A DNA stretch of 64,000 bases from Flavobacteriales bacterium (lineage in GTDB: Bacteria > Bacteroidota > Bacteroidia > Flavobacteriales_F > PHOS-HE28), in the NCBI GenBank assembly GCA_016716605.1, contig JADJWA010000001.1, positions 1,116,001-1,180,000 on the forward strand, in the 5' to 3' direction. The notes beneath the pieces are model-generated. The model was not told the DNA's origin. It ran no database searches and saw nothing but the letters and a program-made list of their open reading frames with translations. Made by a program: the position numbers and the translations under genes. Shown piece after piece: positions 8,945-18,076 of this stretch (positions are counted from its first letter, which is position 1; each line of letters starts with the position of its first letter).

Positions 8945-10093
8945 ATGCCCTTGACCCCGCGCTCAAAGCTGCCCGACGTGGGCACCACGATCTTCTCCGT
9001 GATGAGCCAGCTCGCCCACGAGCATGGTGCCATCAATTTGGGGCAGGGCTTCCCCGACTTTCCCATTGATGAGCGCCTGAGCGACCTGGTGCATTCCGCC
9101 ATGCGCGCTGGCCACAACCAGTATGCGCCCATGCCAGGGCTGCCTGCGCTGCGCGAGGCCATAGCTGCCAAGGCGGCGCGACTCTATGGCCATGCTTACG
9201 ATCCCGGCTCCGAGGTCACCATCACCGCAGGTGGAACGCAAGCCATCTTCACCATCATCGCGGCCGTGGTGCATGCGGGCGATGAGGTCATCATCGTTGA
9301 TCCAGCCTACGATTGCTACGCCCCAGCCGTGGAGCTTTTTGGCGGCACGGCGGTGCATGTTCGCCTCGGTGCTGATATGCGCTTCGACCATGAAGCCGTG
9401 GCGCAGGCCATCACCCCGCGCACCCGCTTGCTCATGATCAACACGCCGCACAATCCTGCGGGTACCATCCTGCGCGATGCGGATATGCAGCGCATAGCGG
9501 CGATGCTGCGGGGAACCGACATCCTGCTGCTGAGCGACGAGGTGTACGAGCACTTGGTCTTCGACGGCGAGCCGCATGCATCGGTGATCTGCTATCCGGA
9601 ATTGCGCGAGCGGGCCTTCACGGTCTTCAGCTTCGGTAAGGTCTTCCACGCCACCGGCTGGAAGATGGGCTATGCGCTTGCTCCGAAGGAGCTGATGGGC
9701 GAGCTCCGCAAGGTGCACCAGTTCAATGTCTTCAGCGTGAGCACGCCCATGCAGCACGCGCTTGCCGGCTACATCGCGGATCCATCCAATTACGCTCAGG
9801 TTCACGCGCTCTACCAGGCCAAGCGCGACCGCTTCGCTGAGGGCATGCGCGGCTCGCGCTTCCGCCTGCTGCCCTGCGAAGGCAGCTACTTCCAGACCGC
9901 TGATTACAGTGCCATCAGCGATGAGGGCGATCGCGCCTTCGCCGAGCGCGTGACGCGCGACCATGGCGTTGCGAGCATTCCGCTATCGCCTTTCTACAAG
10001 CAGCCGCGCATGGATCAGCGGCTGCTCCGCTTCTGCTTCGCCAAGCGCGACGATACCTTGGACGCCGCCATCGAGCGCCTATGCCGGATCTGA
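8945..10093 (+). CDS. Methionine aminotransferase (class I/II PLP enzyme, YbdL-like)
   Basis: A 382-residue fold-type-I aminotransferase. The PLP lysine is Lys232 in SFGKVFHATGWKMGYA, the pattern of the glutamine transaminase K / kynurenine aminotransferase branch, and the substrate-pocket motif NTPHNPAG is present near residue 165. In E. coli the related YbdL prefers methionine and its keto acid KMTB. The gene overlaps the downstream omega-amidase-like gene by 13 bases, which strongly suggests that the two act together: transamination with glutamine produces 2-oxoglutaramate, which the amidase hydrolyses and so drives the reaction. Kynurenine as substrate is an alternative. Confidence 0.9.
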   Translation: MPLTPRSKLPDVGTTIFSVMSQLAHEHGAINLGQGFPDFPIDERLSDLVHSAMRAGHNQYAPMPGLPALREAIAAKAARLYGHAYDPGSEVTITAGGTQAIFTIIAAVVHAGDEVIIVDPAYDCYAPAVELFGGTAVHVRLGADMRFDHEAVAQAITPRTRLLMINTPHNPAGTILRDADMQRIAAMLRGTDILLLSDEVYEHLVFDGEPHASVICYPELRERAFTVFSFGKVFHATGWKMGYALAPKELMGELRKVHQFNVFSVSTPMQHALAGYIADPSNYAQVHALYQAKRDRFAEGMRGSRFRLLPCEGSYFQTADYSAISDEGDRAFAERVTRDHGVASIPLSPFYKQPRMDQRLLRFCFAKRDDTLDAAIERLCRI

Positions 10094-10860
10094 GGGCCAC
10101 CATCGTGCAGCGCATGCTCCATTGGGAGGATGCCGCTGCCAATCGCAGCATGCTCGCCGAGGCCATCGCGCCGTTGCAGGGCTCCACGGACCTGATCGTG
10201 CTGCCGGAGATGTTCACCACCGGCTTCAGCATGCGCAGCGCGGAGCTCGCCGAAGCCATGGATGGCCCCACGGTGGACTGGATGAGTTCACAGGCCGCAT
10301 CGCTCGATGCGGCCTTGTATGGCAGCGCCATCATCAAGCAGGATGGCAAGTGCTTCAACCGGGGCCTCTTCGTGACGCCCGATGGTGAAGTGACCGCGTA
10401 TGACAAGCGCCACCTCTTCCGCTTCGCGGGCGAGACGGAGCACTATGCCGCAGGCAGCGAGCGCGTGGTGGTTTCCTGGCGCGGATGGCGCATCCTGCTG
10501 CAGATCTGCTTCGACCTGCGCTTCCCGGTATTCTCGCGCAATAAGGGCGATTATGATGCGGTCCTTTACGTGGCCAATTGGCCGGAGGCGCGGCGCTTCC
10601 CGTGGAGCCAGCTGTTGATCGCGCGTGCCATCGAGAACCAATGCTATGTGGCGGGCGTGAACCGCGTGGGCATGGACGGCAAGGGCATCCACTACAGCGG
10701 CGACAGCGTGATCATCGATCCGCGCGGCGAAGCGATCGCGGGCGTTGAGCGATCGCACGAGGGCATGGCGAGCGCGGTGCTCGGATGGGAGGCGCTGGAG
10801 GATTTCCGCGCGAAGTTCCCGGTGGCCAGGGAAGCCGATGATTTCGAGCTTCGGCCCTAG
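10081..10860 (+). CDS. Omega-amidase / nitrilase-superfamily amidohydrolase (YafV-like)
   Basis: A 259-residue carbon-nitrogen hydrolase with the complete catalytic triad: Glu43 (LPEMFTTGF), Lys109 (YDKRHLFRFAGE) and Cys143 (QICFDLRFPVF). The YDKRHLFRFAGE signature and the length fit the YafV/Nit2 omega-amidase branch, which deaminates 2-oxoglutaramate and 2-oxosuccinamate. Its start lies inside the end of the methionine aminotransferase gene (13-base overlap), so the two are probably translationally coupled and serve methionine salvage and ketoglutaramate disposal. Its stop codon overlaps the stop of the convergent adhesin gene: the palindromic CTAG at 10857-10860 provides both. Confidence 0.9.
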   Translation: MPDLRATIVQRMLHWEDAAANRSMLAEAIAPLQGSTDLIVLPEMFTTGFSMRSAELAEAMDGPTVDWMSSQAASLDAALYGSAIIKQDGKCFNRGLFVTPDGEVTAYDKRHLFRFAGETEHYAAGSERVVVSWRGWRILLQICFDLRFPVFSRNKGDYDAVLYVANWPEARRFPWSQLLIARAIENQCYVAGVNRVGMDGKGIHYSGDSVIIDPRGEAIAGVERSHEGMASAVLGWEALEDFRAKFPVAREADDFELRP

Positions 10861-13800
10861 CGGAGCACCTGGATATGGCCGAGCTGGTTCTGCGTAACGC
10901 CGATGGTGCCGTCCTTGTCCAGGAAGAAGGCGTATTCGAGTCGCCAGACATAGACATCGTCCGGCACGTTCGCTCCGGCATAGGTGCCGTCCCAGCCTAC
11001 GGCCGGGTCGTCGCTCTCGAAGAGCTGCTCGCCCCAGCGATCGAAGATGCGCAGCACCATGGTGGCGATGCTCTTGCCTTGCGGGATGAAGATGTCGTTC
11101 ACGCCATCGCCGTTGGGCGTGAAGGTGTTCGGGATGAAGATGGTGGCCGGGCAATGCTCGATCACGCGGGCGCTATCGGCGGTTGAGCAGTCGTACTGGT
11201 TGGTGATGTGCACATAATACCAGCCGTAGGCGCTGGCCATGATCACGCGCGTAGTGGCACCGGTGCTCCAATCATACCGCGAGCCGGCATTGCCTGCATC
11301 GATCACCACATAGCGCGGCTCATCGTCTAGGCACGCGTGGAACTCATTCACCGCCATGCGCGCTGGCGAAGGGTTGAAATGCACCGTTATCGCATCCGAG
11401 CGCGAACAGGCGCCGTTGTGCGCCGTCACGGAGTACGTGCCCGGTGTTCCGACCATGATTGCACGGGAGGTGCTGCCGTTGCTCCATTGGTAAGTGCAAC
11501 CCGGGTTGCCCGCGTCCAGCTGCAGGAGCTGCCCTTCGCAGAGGACCGTGTCCTGTCCGAGTTCCACCGAAGGCGGTGCGATGAACTCGGCGTTGGCGCT
11601 GAAGGTTCCGGCGCAGCCTGCAGCATTCGTTACCGTTACCGAGTAGCTGCCCGATGCGCTCACCGTAATCGATTGCGTGGTGACGCCAGTGCTCCACAGG
11701 TAGGTCGCTCCAGCGTTGCCTGCATTGAGCGTGGCGCTCTCGCCGACGCAGCGGAGCACATCGCTCAGGGCATTCACGGGTGCGGGCGCTACGTCGATGG
11801 CGATGGCATCGGTCGCCGCGCAGTAGCCGTTGCTCACCGTAACGGAGTAGTTGCCTGCTTCGCCGGTGCTGATGCTCTGCGTTTGCGCTCCGGTGCTCCA
11901 GGCGAACGAGGCGCCTGCGTTGCCCGCATCGAGCAGGATCGGCTGTCCTTGGCAGATGGTGGTGTCATTGCCGAGCGATACGCTGATCTCCGGCGCCAGT
12001 GTCACCAGGGCATCGAAGCTCGCGCTGCAGCCCTGTGCGGTGGTCACGGTCACGGTGTAGGCACCGCTGCCCGAGGGCGTGATCGATTGCGTGGTGGCAC
12101 CGGTGCTCCACGCATAGCTGGATCCCGGATTACCCGCATCCAGGGTCGGCGGCGATGTGATGCATGCACTCGCGTCCTGCAAGGCATCCACGGGCAGCGC
12201 ATTGAACTGCACGTTCACCGCATCACTGGCGCTGCACCCTTGCGGCGTGGTCACCGTTACGCTGTAGTTGCCGCTGACCGACACGTTGATGGCCTGCGTC
12301 TGATCCCCGGTGCTCCAGGTATAGGCGGCGCCTGTGTTGCCGGCATTCAGTGTTTGCGGCGCGTTGCCGCAGACGTTCAGATCAGGGCCGAGCTCCACGG
12401 CAGGGACGGGATGCAGCGTGACGTTGAAGGTGCTGATCGCCTGACAGCCGTTGGCGTCGGTGATGGTCACGGTGTGCGGCCCGCTCTGGTTGGGCACGAT
12501 CGAAGGCGTTGTGGCGCCCGTGCTCCATAGGTAGCCCACGCCGATGGCAGGTGCGGTGAGCGTTGGCGGCGCATCGGCGCAAGCACTCACGGCCTGGGCC
12601 GAAGGAACCCCGGCGAATGCGCGCGTGATGGTCAATTGATCGCTCACGGAGCAGCCGAAGGCATCGGTCACGGTCACGGTGTAGGTGGCGGTGGCATCCA
12701 CGAGGATCGATGGCGACTGGATGCTGCCCGAGTTCAGGTTCGCCGCAGGAGACCAGCTGTAGATGGCGCCGGGTACATTGTGCTGCACGGAGAGCTGATG
12801 GCCGAGCGTGGAGCAAAGCGTGAGGTCGGGGCCGGCATCGGCGGTGTAGCCCGAGTTCACGGTGATGGTGATTGATGCGGTAAGCTGGCAACCGGTCGGA
12901 ACATGTGTGGCCGTGCACGTGTAGGTGGTGGTGCTGGTGGGTGTGGCCGTGGGATCAGGGATGGCATTGTCGTTCAACCCAACGCCCTGCCACGAGTAGG
13001 TCATGGCGCCACTCCCGTTCACCAGGGCTTCAAGCGCGGTGCTCTGTCCCTGGCAAAGCGTGGTCTGCGCTGCCGTGATGCTCAGCCCGAAGAGCTGACC
13101 CACGGTGATCGTGGTCTGCCCGGAAGCCGTGCAACCATCGCCACTGGTGGCGGTCACGGTGTACGTGGTGTTTTGCGAGGGAGTGGCAATCGGGTTTTCG
13201 ATTGAAGGGTCGCTGAGGGACCCGTTGGCCGGCGACCAGGCATAGGCGATGTTCGACCCTGAGCTGGGGTTCGCGTTCAGTTGCACGCCATTGATCGAGC
13301 AAAGCGTGGTGCTGGGCGTGACATTCAGTTGGAATGCCGGGGCCACGGTGACGAACACCGAGTCCTGATAGATGCAGCCGGCCGTTGGATCCGTCGCGCT
13401 CAGCACGTACCAGCCGCTGGCTGTCGGCGTGGCGGTGGGCGCAGGGCTCGCAGGATCATTCAATGTGGAGGGCTGCGACCAGGCGTAGCTCGCGAAGCCG
13501 TCGTCGTATCGCGCGATCAGGAAATCGTCAATGGCCCAGTTGTCGTGTCCCGCACCTTGGTTGGCCAATTGGCGCAAGCGGAACATGGTGCTCGCGGTCT
13601 GCGCCGCCGACGGAATGGCAGCGTTCACCGGTGCGAAGCCAGGGAAGGCCGCCTCATTGTACGTGGCGATGACGTTCCAATTGATGCCGTTGTTGTTCGA
13701 GTATTCGAGCACGATGTCATCGCCCGGATCGGCATCCTCGCAGGGCGCGGACCCATTCGCGATCTTCAATTTGAAGCGCACGACGCCGCCTCCCGTGGTG

Positions 13801-15860
13801 ATGTAGGCCACGGTCTGCGCGCTGCGCTGTCCGTTGCCGTTGAAGTAGAGCGCTGTTCCGGAGGCGCTGCCGCATGCCGTGCTGATGGTGCCTCCCTGAA
13901 CGGCGGACCACATCGGATCCGCAGGGGCCTCGAAGGCATCGCTGGCCAGGCGCCGCAGCACCTGGCTGCTCAGTTGGGTGGTATTGCCGAGGCAAACCGT
14001 GGCGGGCTGCGCCGTGGTCTCCATCTCCACGATCGCTCCGGGCTGCACGGTTACCAGGATGCTGTCGGTCATATCCCCGCATCCGCTCGGGCTTGAGACC
14101 TGCACACCGTACCACGTGGTTGCTGATGGTGTGGCCAGCGGAGAATTCGAAGCGGCATCGCTCAAGCTGGCCACGGGCCACCAACTCACGTTGAACCATG
14201 CGGGATCCGGTGGCGGCTCCAAGCTGAGCTGCACGGGCTGGTACTGGCACACGTTGATCGACGGTTGGCCGTTGGCCGAGAGCAGGGTGGGTATGGTGAG
14301 CGGGCTTCCCACGTGGAAGGTGAATTCGCTGGGGCAGCCGCTCACCGGCAGCTGGCCGCTCACGCGGTAACTCTCGCTCTGCGTGGGCGTGATGGTGATG
14401 CTGTTACCCGTTCCGATAACGACTAGCGGATCGCTCAGGGCCACCCATTCGGCATTGTTCAGTGCGAAGGGGCTGTTGAGCGTGAGCGGGCCTGATCCGC
14501 ACACCACGCTGTCCTGTGGCGCGGTCACCGAGGCGATGTTATTCACGGATGATGCGTAGCTCTCACCAGCGCCAGTGCCGATGGCGTAGGCCTGGAAGCC
14601 GACGGGGCACGTGATGCGGTGCGCACCAGCCGTGATCGGGATCCGGGCATGCTTCCGGTCGCTGCAAGCGGCGTAGGCCTGGAAGAGCGCTGGGTTCAAC
14701 GGCACGCCATCGATCTGGACCTGCCCCGTGGCCGATGCCGGCACAACGATGCTCACGCTGTGCGCATTCACTTGGGCATTGTTGCTCGTGTGGAACCGGG
14801 CGCTCCGTGAGGCGCGATCGTCCGGTGAAAGCAGCATCAACGAAGGGTCTCCGGCACCGGCGCATGAATAGCCCTCCAGGAGCTGCGCGACGCTGATCGG
14901 CAGGTTCGCCTCGATGCATGCGGGCGCGGTGCTCCCGCTCACCTCATGGCGCTGCCCGGCATTGAGCGCGATCGGCGCGCCTCCGTCGATGGTGACCAGC
15001 GTGCCGTCCTGATGCGCCAGGATCCGGTAGGTCATCACGGCGATGCCGCTGGCCATCACGGTATGGTAGCGCGTGCCCCAAGCGGTAACGGGCAGGCATT
15101 GCTCGAAGATGTGGTCGCAAGCCGAGCATCCAGCCGGCGAGGTTCCGCACATGGTACCGCCAAGCACCACGAAGGTGCGGCATGGCCCGCTCTGATCGGT
15201 GCCTTCGATCAGGCTGCCGGTCAGGTTCAGCAAGTCGGTGGCAGCCTGCACCTGGTAGGCCTGTCCAGCGTTCAGGTTCACGATGAAGGGTACGCCGGCG
15301 GGTTGCCCATTGGCGGTATTGGCCGATGGCGTGATGCGCACTTGCGTGCCGTCCTCTATGGCCAGTACCGCGAATTCGCTCTTGTGCAGGTTATTGAAAT
15401 TGGGAAGGCCATGGTGCGCGTCGACCCGGTACAGGGTGCCCAGGGAGTTCACCGGCAGCACTTGGCTCAGGTCGTGGGTGTAGTTCTGCAAGCTCGCCAT
15501 GTACACGTTCACCGTGTCCTGCGCCTGGATCAGCACGCCTTTGCCCTGCGCTGAGCCCGAGCCGCTCAACTCGGCGCTCGTTGGCACATCGATCACCGTT
15601 ACGCCATTGGCGGCCACGCTGAAGGCTTGGCTCCAGCCCAGCAGCGGCATGCTCACCGTTCCATTCGTCGCATTCTCACTGGCCACGTGGATCCGCAGGG
15701 CTTGCGCCCCGAATCCGTTCTGCATGAAGGTGGTCCAGAAAGCCTTGCCGCGCGTAGGCAGCATTGTGCCGGATTGTGCCAACGCGCCCATCGCGGTAAG
15801 TGCCGCCATGCAGATTGCCGATGCCCGAAGGCAAGCGCGATAAGGGTCGAAGGCTTTCAT
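10857..15860 (-). CDS. Giant secreted adhesin-like protein with IgGFc-binding-like N-terminus and CHU_C C-terminus
   Basis: A 1667-residue surface protein predicted to leave the cell by type-IX secretion. Order of parts: signal peptide (to ~29, ending MGALAQ); an IgGFc-binding-type region (~30-440, from TRGKAFWTTFMQNGF through FVVLGGTMCGTSPAGCSACD); Ig/PKD-like modules; a jelly-roll-like insert (~640-790, ending DNWAIDDFLI); more Ig/PKD-like modules; seven Cys-rich ~69-residue repeats with the core LDAGN.G..Y.WSTG; and a gliding-motility C-terminal domain (NGDGVNDIFIPQGKSI, IFDRWGEQLFES, VYVWRLEY), i.e. a type B sorting signal. The repeat number and many paired cysteines suggest a rigid disulfide-stabilised stalk. 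The ligand is unknown, and binding to IgG should not be inferred from the domain name. Confidence 0.9.
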   Translation of the reverse strand: MKAFDPYRACLRASAICMAALTAMGALAQSGTMLPTRGKAFWTTFMQNGFGAQALRIHVASENATNGTVSMPLLGWSQAFSVAANGVTVIDVPTSAELSGSGSAQGKGVLIQAQDTVNVYMASLQNYTHDLSQVLPVNSLGTLYRVDAHHGLPNFNNLHKSEFAVLAIEDGTQVRITPSANTANGQPAGVPFIVNLNAGQAYQVQAATDLLNLTGSLIEGTDQSGPCRTFVVLGGTMCGTSPAGCSACDHIFEQCLPVTAWGTRYHTVMASGIAVMTYRILAHQDGTLVTIDGGAPIALNAGQRHEVSGSTAPACIEANLPISVAQLLEGYSCAGAGDPSLMLLSPDDRASRSARFHTSNNAQVNAHSVSIVVPASATGQVQIDGVPLNPALFQAYAACSDRKHARIPITAGAHRITCPVGFQAYAIGTGAGESYASSVNNIASVTAPQDSVVCGSGPLTLNSPFALNNAEWVALSDPLVVIGTGNSITITPTQSESYRVSGQLPVSGCPSEFTFHVGSPLTIPTLLSANGQPSINVCQYQPVQLSLEPPPDPAWFNVSWWPVASLSDAASNSPLATPSATTWYGVQVSSPSGCGDMTDSILVTVQPGAIVEMETTAQPATVCLGNTTQLSSQVLRRLASDAFEAPADPMWSAVQGGTISTACGSASGTALYFNGNGQRSAQTVAYITTGGGVVRFKLKIANGSAPCEDADPGDDIVLEYSNNNGINWNVIATYNEAAFPGFAPVNAAIPSAAQTASTMFRLRQLANQGAGHDNWAIDDFLIARYDDGFASYAWSQPSTLNDPASPAPTATPTASGWYVLSATDPTAGCIYQDSVFVTVAPAFQLNVTPSTTLCSINGVQLNANPSSGSNIAYAWSPANGSLSDPSIENPIATPSQNTTYTVTATSGDGCTASGQTTITVGQLFGLSITAAQTTLCQGQSTALEALVNGSGAMTYSWQGVGLNDNAIPDPTATPTSTTTYTCTATHVPTGCQLTASITITVNSGYTADAGPDLTLCSTLGHQLSVQHNVPGAIYSWSPAANLNSGSIQSPSILVDATATYTVTVTDAFGCSVSDQLTITRAFAGVPSAQAVSACADAPPTLTAPAIGVGYLWSTGATTPSIVPNQSGPHTVTITDANGCQAISTFNVTLHPVPAVELGPDLNVCGNAPQTLNAGNTGAAYTWSTGDQTQAINVSVSGNYSVTVTTPQGCSASDAVNVQFNALPVDALQDASACITSPPTLDAGNPGSSYAWSTGATTQSITPSGSGAYTVTVTTAQGCSASFDALVTLAPEISVSLGNDTTICQGQPILLDAGNAGASFAWSTGAQTQSISTGEAGNYSVTVSNGYCAATDAIAIDVAPAPVNALSDVLRCVGESATLNAGNAGATYLWSTGVTTQSITVSASGSYSVTVTNAAGCAGTFSANAEFIAPPSVELGQDTVLCEGQLLQLDAGNPGCTYQWSNGSTSRAIMVGTPGTYSVTAHNGACSRSDAITVHFNPSPARMAVNEFHACLDDEPRYVVIDAGNAGSRYDWSTGATTRVIMASAYGWYYVHITNQYDCSTADSARVIEHCPATIFIPNTFTPNGDGVNDIFIPQGKSIATMVLRIFDRWGEQLFESDDPAVGWDGTYAGANVPDDVYVWRLEYAFFLDKDGTIGVTQNQLGHIQVLR
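11155..12590 (-). repeat. Seven tandem ~69-codon repeats inside the adhesin gene
   Basis: Boundaries are approximate. Each unit starts at a Cys, carries L[DN]AGN.G..Y.WSTG.TTQSI, then G.YSVTVT...GCS, and is about 207 bp. The DNA copies have diverged clearly, unlike the repeats at 31911-33569, so this is an older array. Confidence 0.8.
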
Positions 15861-15935
15861 CCGGGCCGCCGAAGAGTGGTTCGAGGCGGGCCTTGTACGG
15901 CGCGGATAGCCGAGGGTTCGGAGAGGGGCCAGGGC

Positions 15936-17543
15936 TTATTCGGCCGGTATGCGCCACGTGATCCCCGTGTCCCAGCCGGCCCTTACCTGAAGCGGGTCGG
16001 AATTCAAAAGGACCCGTTCAGGCTCTTGCAACGATTGCATCACACCGGGGCTCCAACGTCCATTGCCATCCGTGTCGATGATCAGGCGCAAACTATGGTT
16101 GCCCGGTCCGATCATTTCCCAATCCACGCGGTCTCCAGCACGAACGCCTTCCCGCCGCCTGACCACGAGCCCCCGCGCATCGAGCAGCTCCAAGAGCCCG
16201 TCGCCGTTCCAGCTCGTTTCGGATTCAACGGTGATGCGCAGGATCCCGAACGACGAAGCGGACGCTACGCCGACTGCGATCCGCAGCGTGTCATTGGTGC
16301 CGCCATAGATGTCACGCAGCGCAGCAGGAAGCAGGAGGAGCGTTGCCTTGGGCGGCAAGGCCCCATCCGCCGTGATCATCAGTGCGCGCCGATCGGTGCT
16401 GTCACGTTCAATCGAGAATCGAAGGTCGATCTCTTCGGACCGCAGCTTCATGAGTCGCTCATCGAATGCGGCCAAGGGGCGTGAAGCCAGCAGTCGTATG
16501 GCGGATGCTGATGGCCCTGGGTCCAAGGCCCGCACGGCCAATCGGAACGGCATCGGCCGGATGGCGCGATAGCGCAACGTGTCGATTGCGCCCGACTCAG
16601 TGCTCACCTCATAGCGGCCTTCGCCCAGTGCGGTGGTATCCGAGGGCCAGAGCAGGATGCTGTCACGCCCGGCGTTCCACTCGGCGTTCCATTCGAGCTT
16701 GCCGCCTTCTCGCGCAAGGTCGCGGATGGCAATGCGCTCCGCAGGCTGCGCGAGCACCACGCGCCACGCTCGGTCGTCGGTGATCGAAGCGGAGAGGATG
16801 CGCTGCTCGGAGCCTGCTTCTTGGAATAGGCGAAGGGCGATCGGGCGATTGAGGCTGTCGCCCTCAACGCCCGGATTCGCCGCACCGGACAGGAAGGCGA
16901 TCTCTTCGGCGGGCAGGTCGAACAGGTAGTTGCCGTTGAGGTCCTTGAGCGCGCGCAGGATGAGAGGCTGCGCGGGCAGATGGCGCAGCACGAAGCGGCC
17001 ATGCTTGTCCGTGCGAGTGGCGAAGAGCGGGCGCCCTTGCATGAATGACGCGGTGGCGCCCGGTGGGTATGCGAGCACCCGTACGCCTTCTTGCGGCGCT
17101 TGGGTGAACGCATCCACGACGCTGCCGCCGATGATCAGGCTGTCCAGGGCATCGCCCGTGCTGAAGGCGTAATCCAGCCCAAGCGCCGGATTCCCTTCCG
17201 TGAGGTCCTGTACCGCCTCGCCCACGGCAAAGCTGTACGTGGCGCCGGGCTTCAGCGGTGCCGTCCAGCGCACCTCCACTTCCCTTGGCCCGGCGAGCTT
17301 GATCACGGGAGGTGGATCGATCGGCGGTGAAACCAGCAGTCCCGCCGCCGGCCGCTTCACTTGCACGCGCTCATTGAAGCGCATCACGAACCGGTCGCCG
17401 GTGAAACGGACGCTGCCCGGAGGGGGCGATCCACTGATCAGCAGCGGGCCTTGCTCATCCTTGGCGCCACCGGTGATTTCGCGCACCTGTGCGCATCCTG
17501 CCGCGATCACGGCGAGCAGAGCGGCCGCCGCTGCTCTGCTCAT
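15936..17543 (-). CDS. Ig-like (Big_5 type) lipoprotein
   Basis: A 535-residue lipoprotein. The signal peptide is MSRAAAAALLAVIAAGCAQ, with lipobox residues IAAGC giving Cys17 as the lipidated residue. The N-terminal ~110 residues (SPPPGSVRFTGDRFVMRFNE ... VEVRWTAPLKPGATYSFAVG) are typical of the bacterial Ig-like Big_5 domain common in Bacteroidota surface lipoproteins. A carboxypeptidase-regulatory-like beta segment follows (GVRVLAYPPGATASF, KHGRFVLRHLPA). The rest is beta-rich with no enzyme motif. The ATG at 17543 overlaps the TGA of the upstream msrC gene (ATGA), so translation is probably coupled. A longer start at 17570 would lie inside msrC and push the lipobox away from the N-terminus. 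Confidence 0.82.
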   Translation of the reverse strand: MSRAAAAALLAVIAAGCAQVREITGGAKDEQGPLLISGSPPPGSVRFTGDRFVMRFNERVQVKRPAAGLLVSPPIDPPPVIKLAGPREVEVRWTAPLKPGATYSFAVGEAVQDLTEGNPALGLDYAFSTGDALDSLIIGGSVVDAFTQAPQEGVRVLAYPPGATASFMQGRPLFATRTDKHGRFVLRHLPAQPLILRALKDLNGNYLFDLPAEEIAFLSGAANPGVEGDSLNRPIALRLFQEAGSEQRILSASITDDRAWRVVLAQPAERIAIRDLAREGGKLEWNAEWNAGRDSILLWPSDTTALGEGRYEVSTESGAIDTLRYRAIRPMPFRLAVRALDPGPSASAIRLLASRPLAAFDERLMKLRSEEIDLRFSIERDSTDRRALMITADGALPPKATLLLLPAALRDIYGGTNDTLRIAVGVASASSFGILRITVESETSWNGDGLLELLDARGLVVRRREGVRAGDRVDWEMIGPGNHSLRLIIDTDGNGRWSPGVMQSLQEPERVLLNSDPLQVRAGWDTGITWRIPAE

Positions 17544-18025
17544 TCGAAGAGCGGTTGCAGCGTCTCGCACAATGCCTCCAGCCCGTGCACGTCAACGGTG
17601 CCGAAATCATCCAGCTCAGCAGAGTCGATGTCAAGCACCGCGGCGATCCGGCCATCGCTGTCGCGTAGCGGCACCACGATCTCCGAGCGCGAATGCGGGC
17701 TGCACGCGATGTGGCCGGGGAAGCGCTCCACATCGGGCACCACTTGCGTGCGCTCCTCCTTCCAGGCCGTGCCGCACACGCCTTTGCCGAAAGGGATTCG
17801 GGTGCAGGCCACCGGCCCTTGGAACGGCCCCAGCACGAGTTCCGCCCCTACCACGCGGTAGAAGCCCACCCAATGCCAGCCGAAGGTCTCCCTGAGCAAA
17901 GCGGAGAAATTCGCCATGGCGGCGATCAGGTCGCGTTCATCATCGAGCAGTTCCTTCCATTGAGGGCCCAGTGCATCGTAAAAGGCAACGCGCTCGGCGG
18001 AGTTATTCTTCGAGGGAGTGGTCAT
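17540..18025 (-). CDS. msrC: Free methionine-(R)-sulfoxide reductase (GAF domain)
   Basis: A 161-residue single-GAF-domain enzyme that reduces free methionine-R-sulfoxide in the cytoplasm. All three conserved cysteines of the fRMsr family are present: Cys74 (GPVACTRIPFG), Cys84 (GKGVCGTAW) and Cys108 (HIACSPHSRSEIVVPL). Length and spacing match E. coli YebR/MsrC. It sits directly upstream of, and overlaps by four bases, the Ig-like lipoprotein gene. A TACTTTCG -7 box lies 39 bases before the ATG, just beyond the end of comF, so it probably has its own promoter. With KatG and the methionine aminotransferase it adds to a methionine/oxidant theme on this contig. Confidence 0.95.
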   Translation of the reverse strand: MTTPSKNNSAERVAFYDALGPQWKELLDDERDLIAAMANFSALLRETFGWHWVGFYRVVGAELVLGPFQGPVACTRIPFGKGVCGTAWKEERTQVVPDVERFPGHIACSPHSRSEIVVPLRDSDGRIAAVLDIDSAELDDFGTVDVHGLEALCETLQPLFE

Positions 18026-18064
18026 GCGTTCGGTGATGCGGGCCTTCCTTTTCGGAAGCAGGCG

Positions 18065-18072
18065 CGAAAGTA
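18065..18072 (-). promoter_or_regulatory. -7 box TACTTTCG upstream of msrC
   Basis: Reverse-strand TACTTTCG lies in the 51-base gap between the comF stop and the msrC start. No confident -33 element is seen. Confidence 0.4.
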
Positions 18073-18076
18073 CCGG

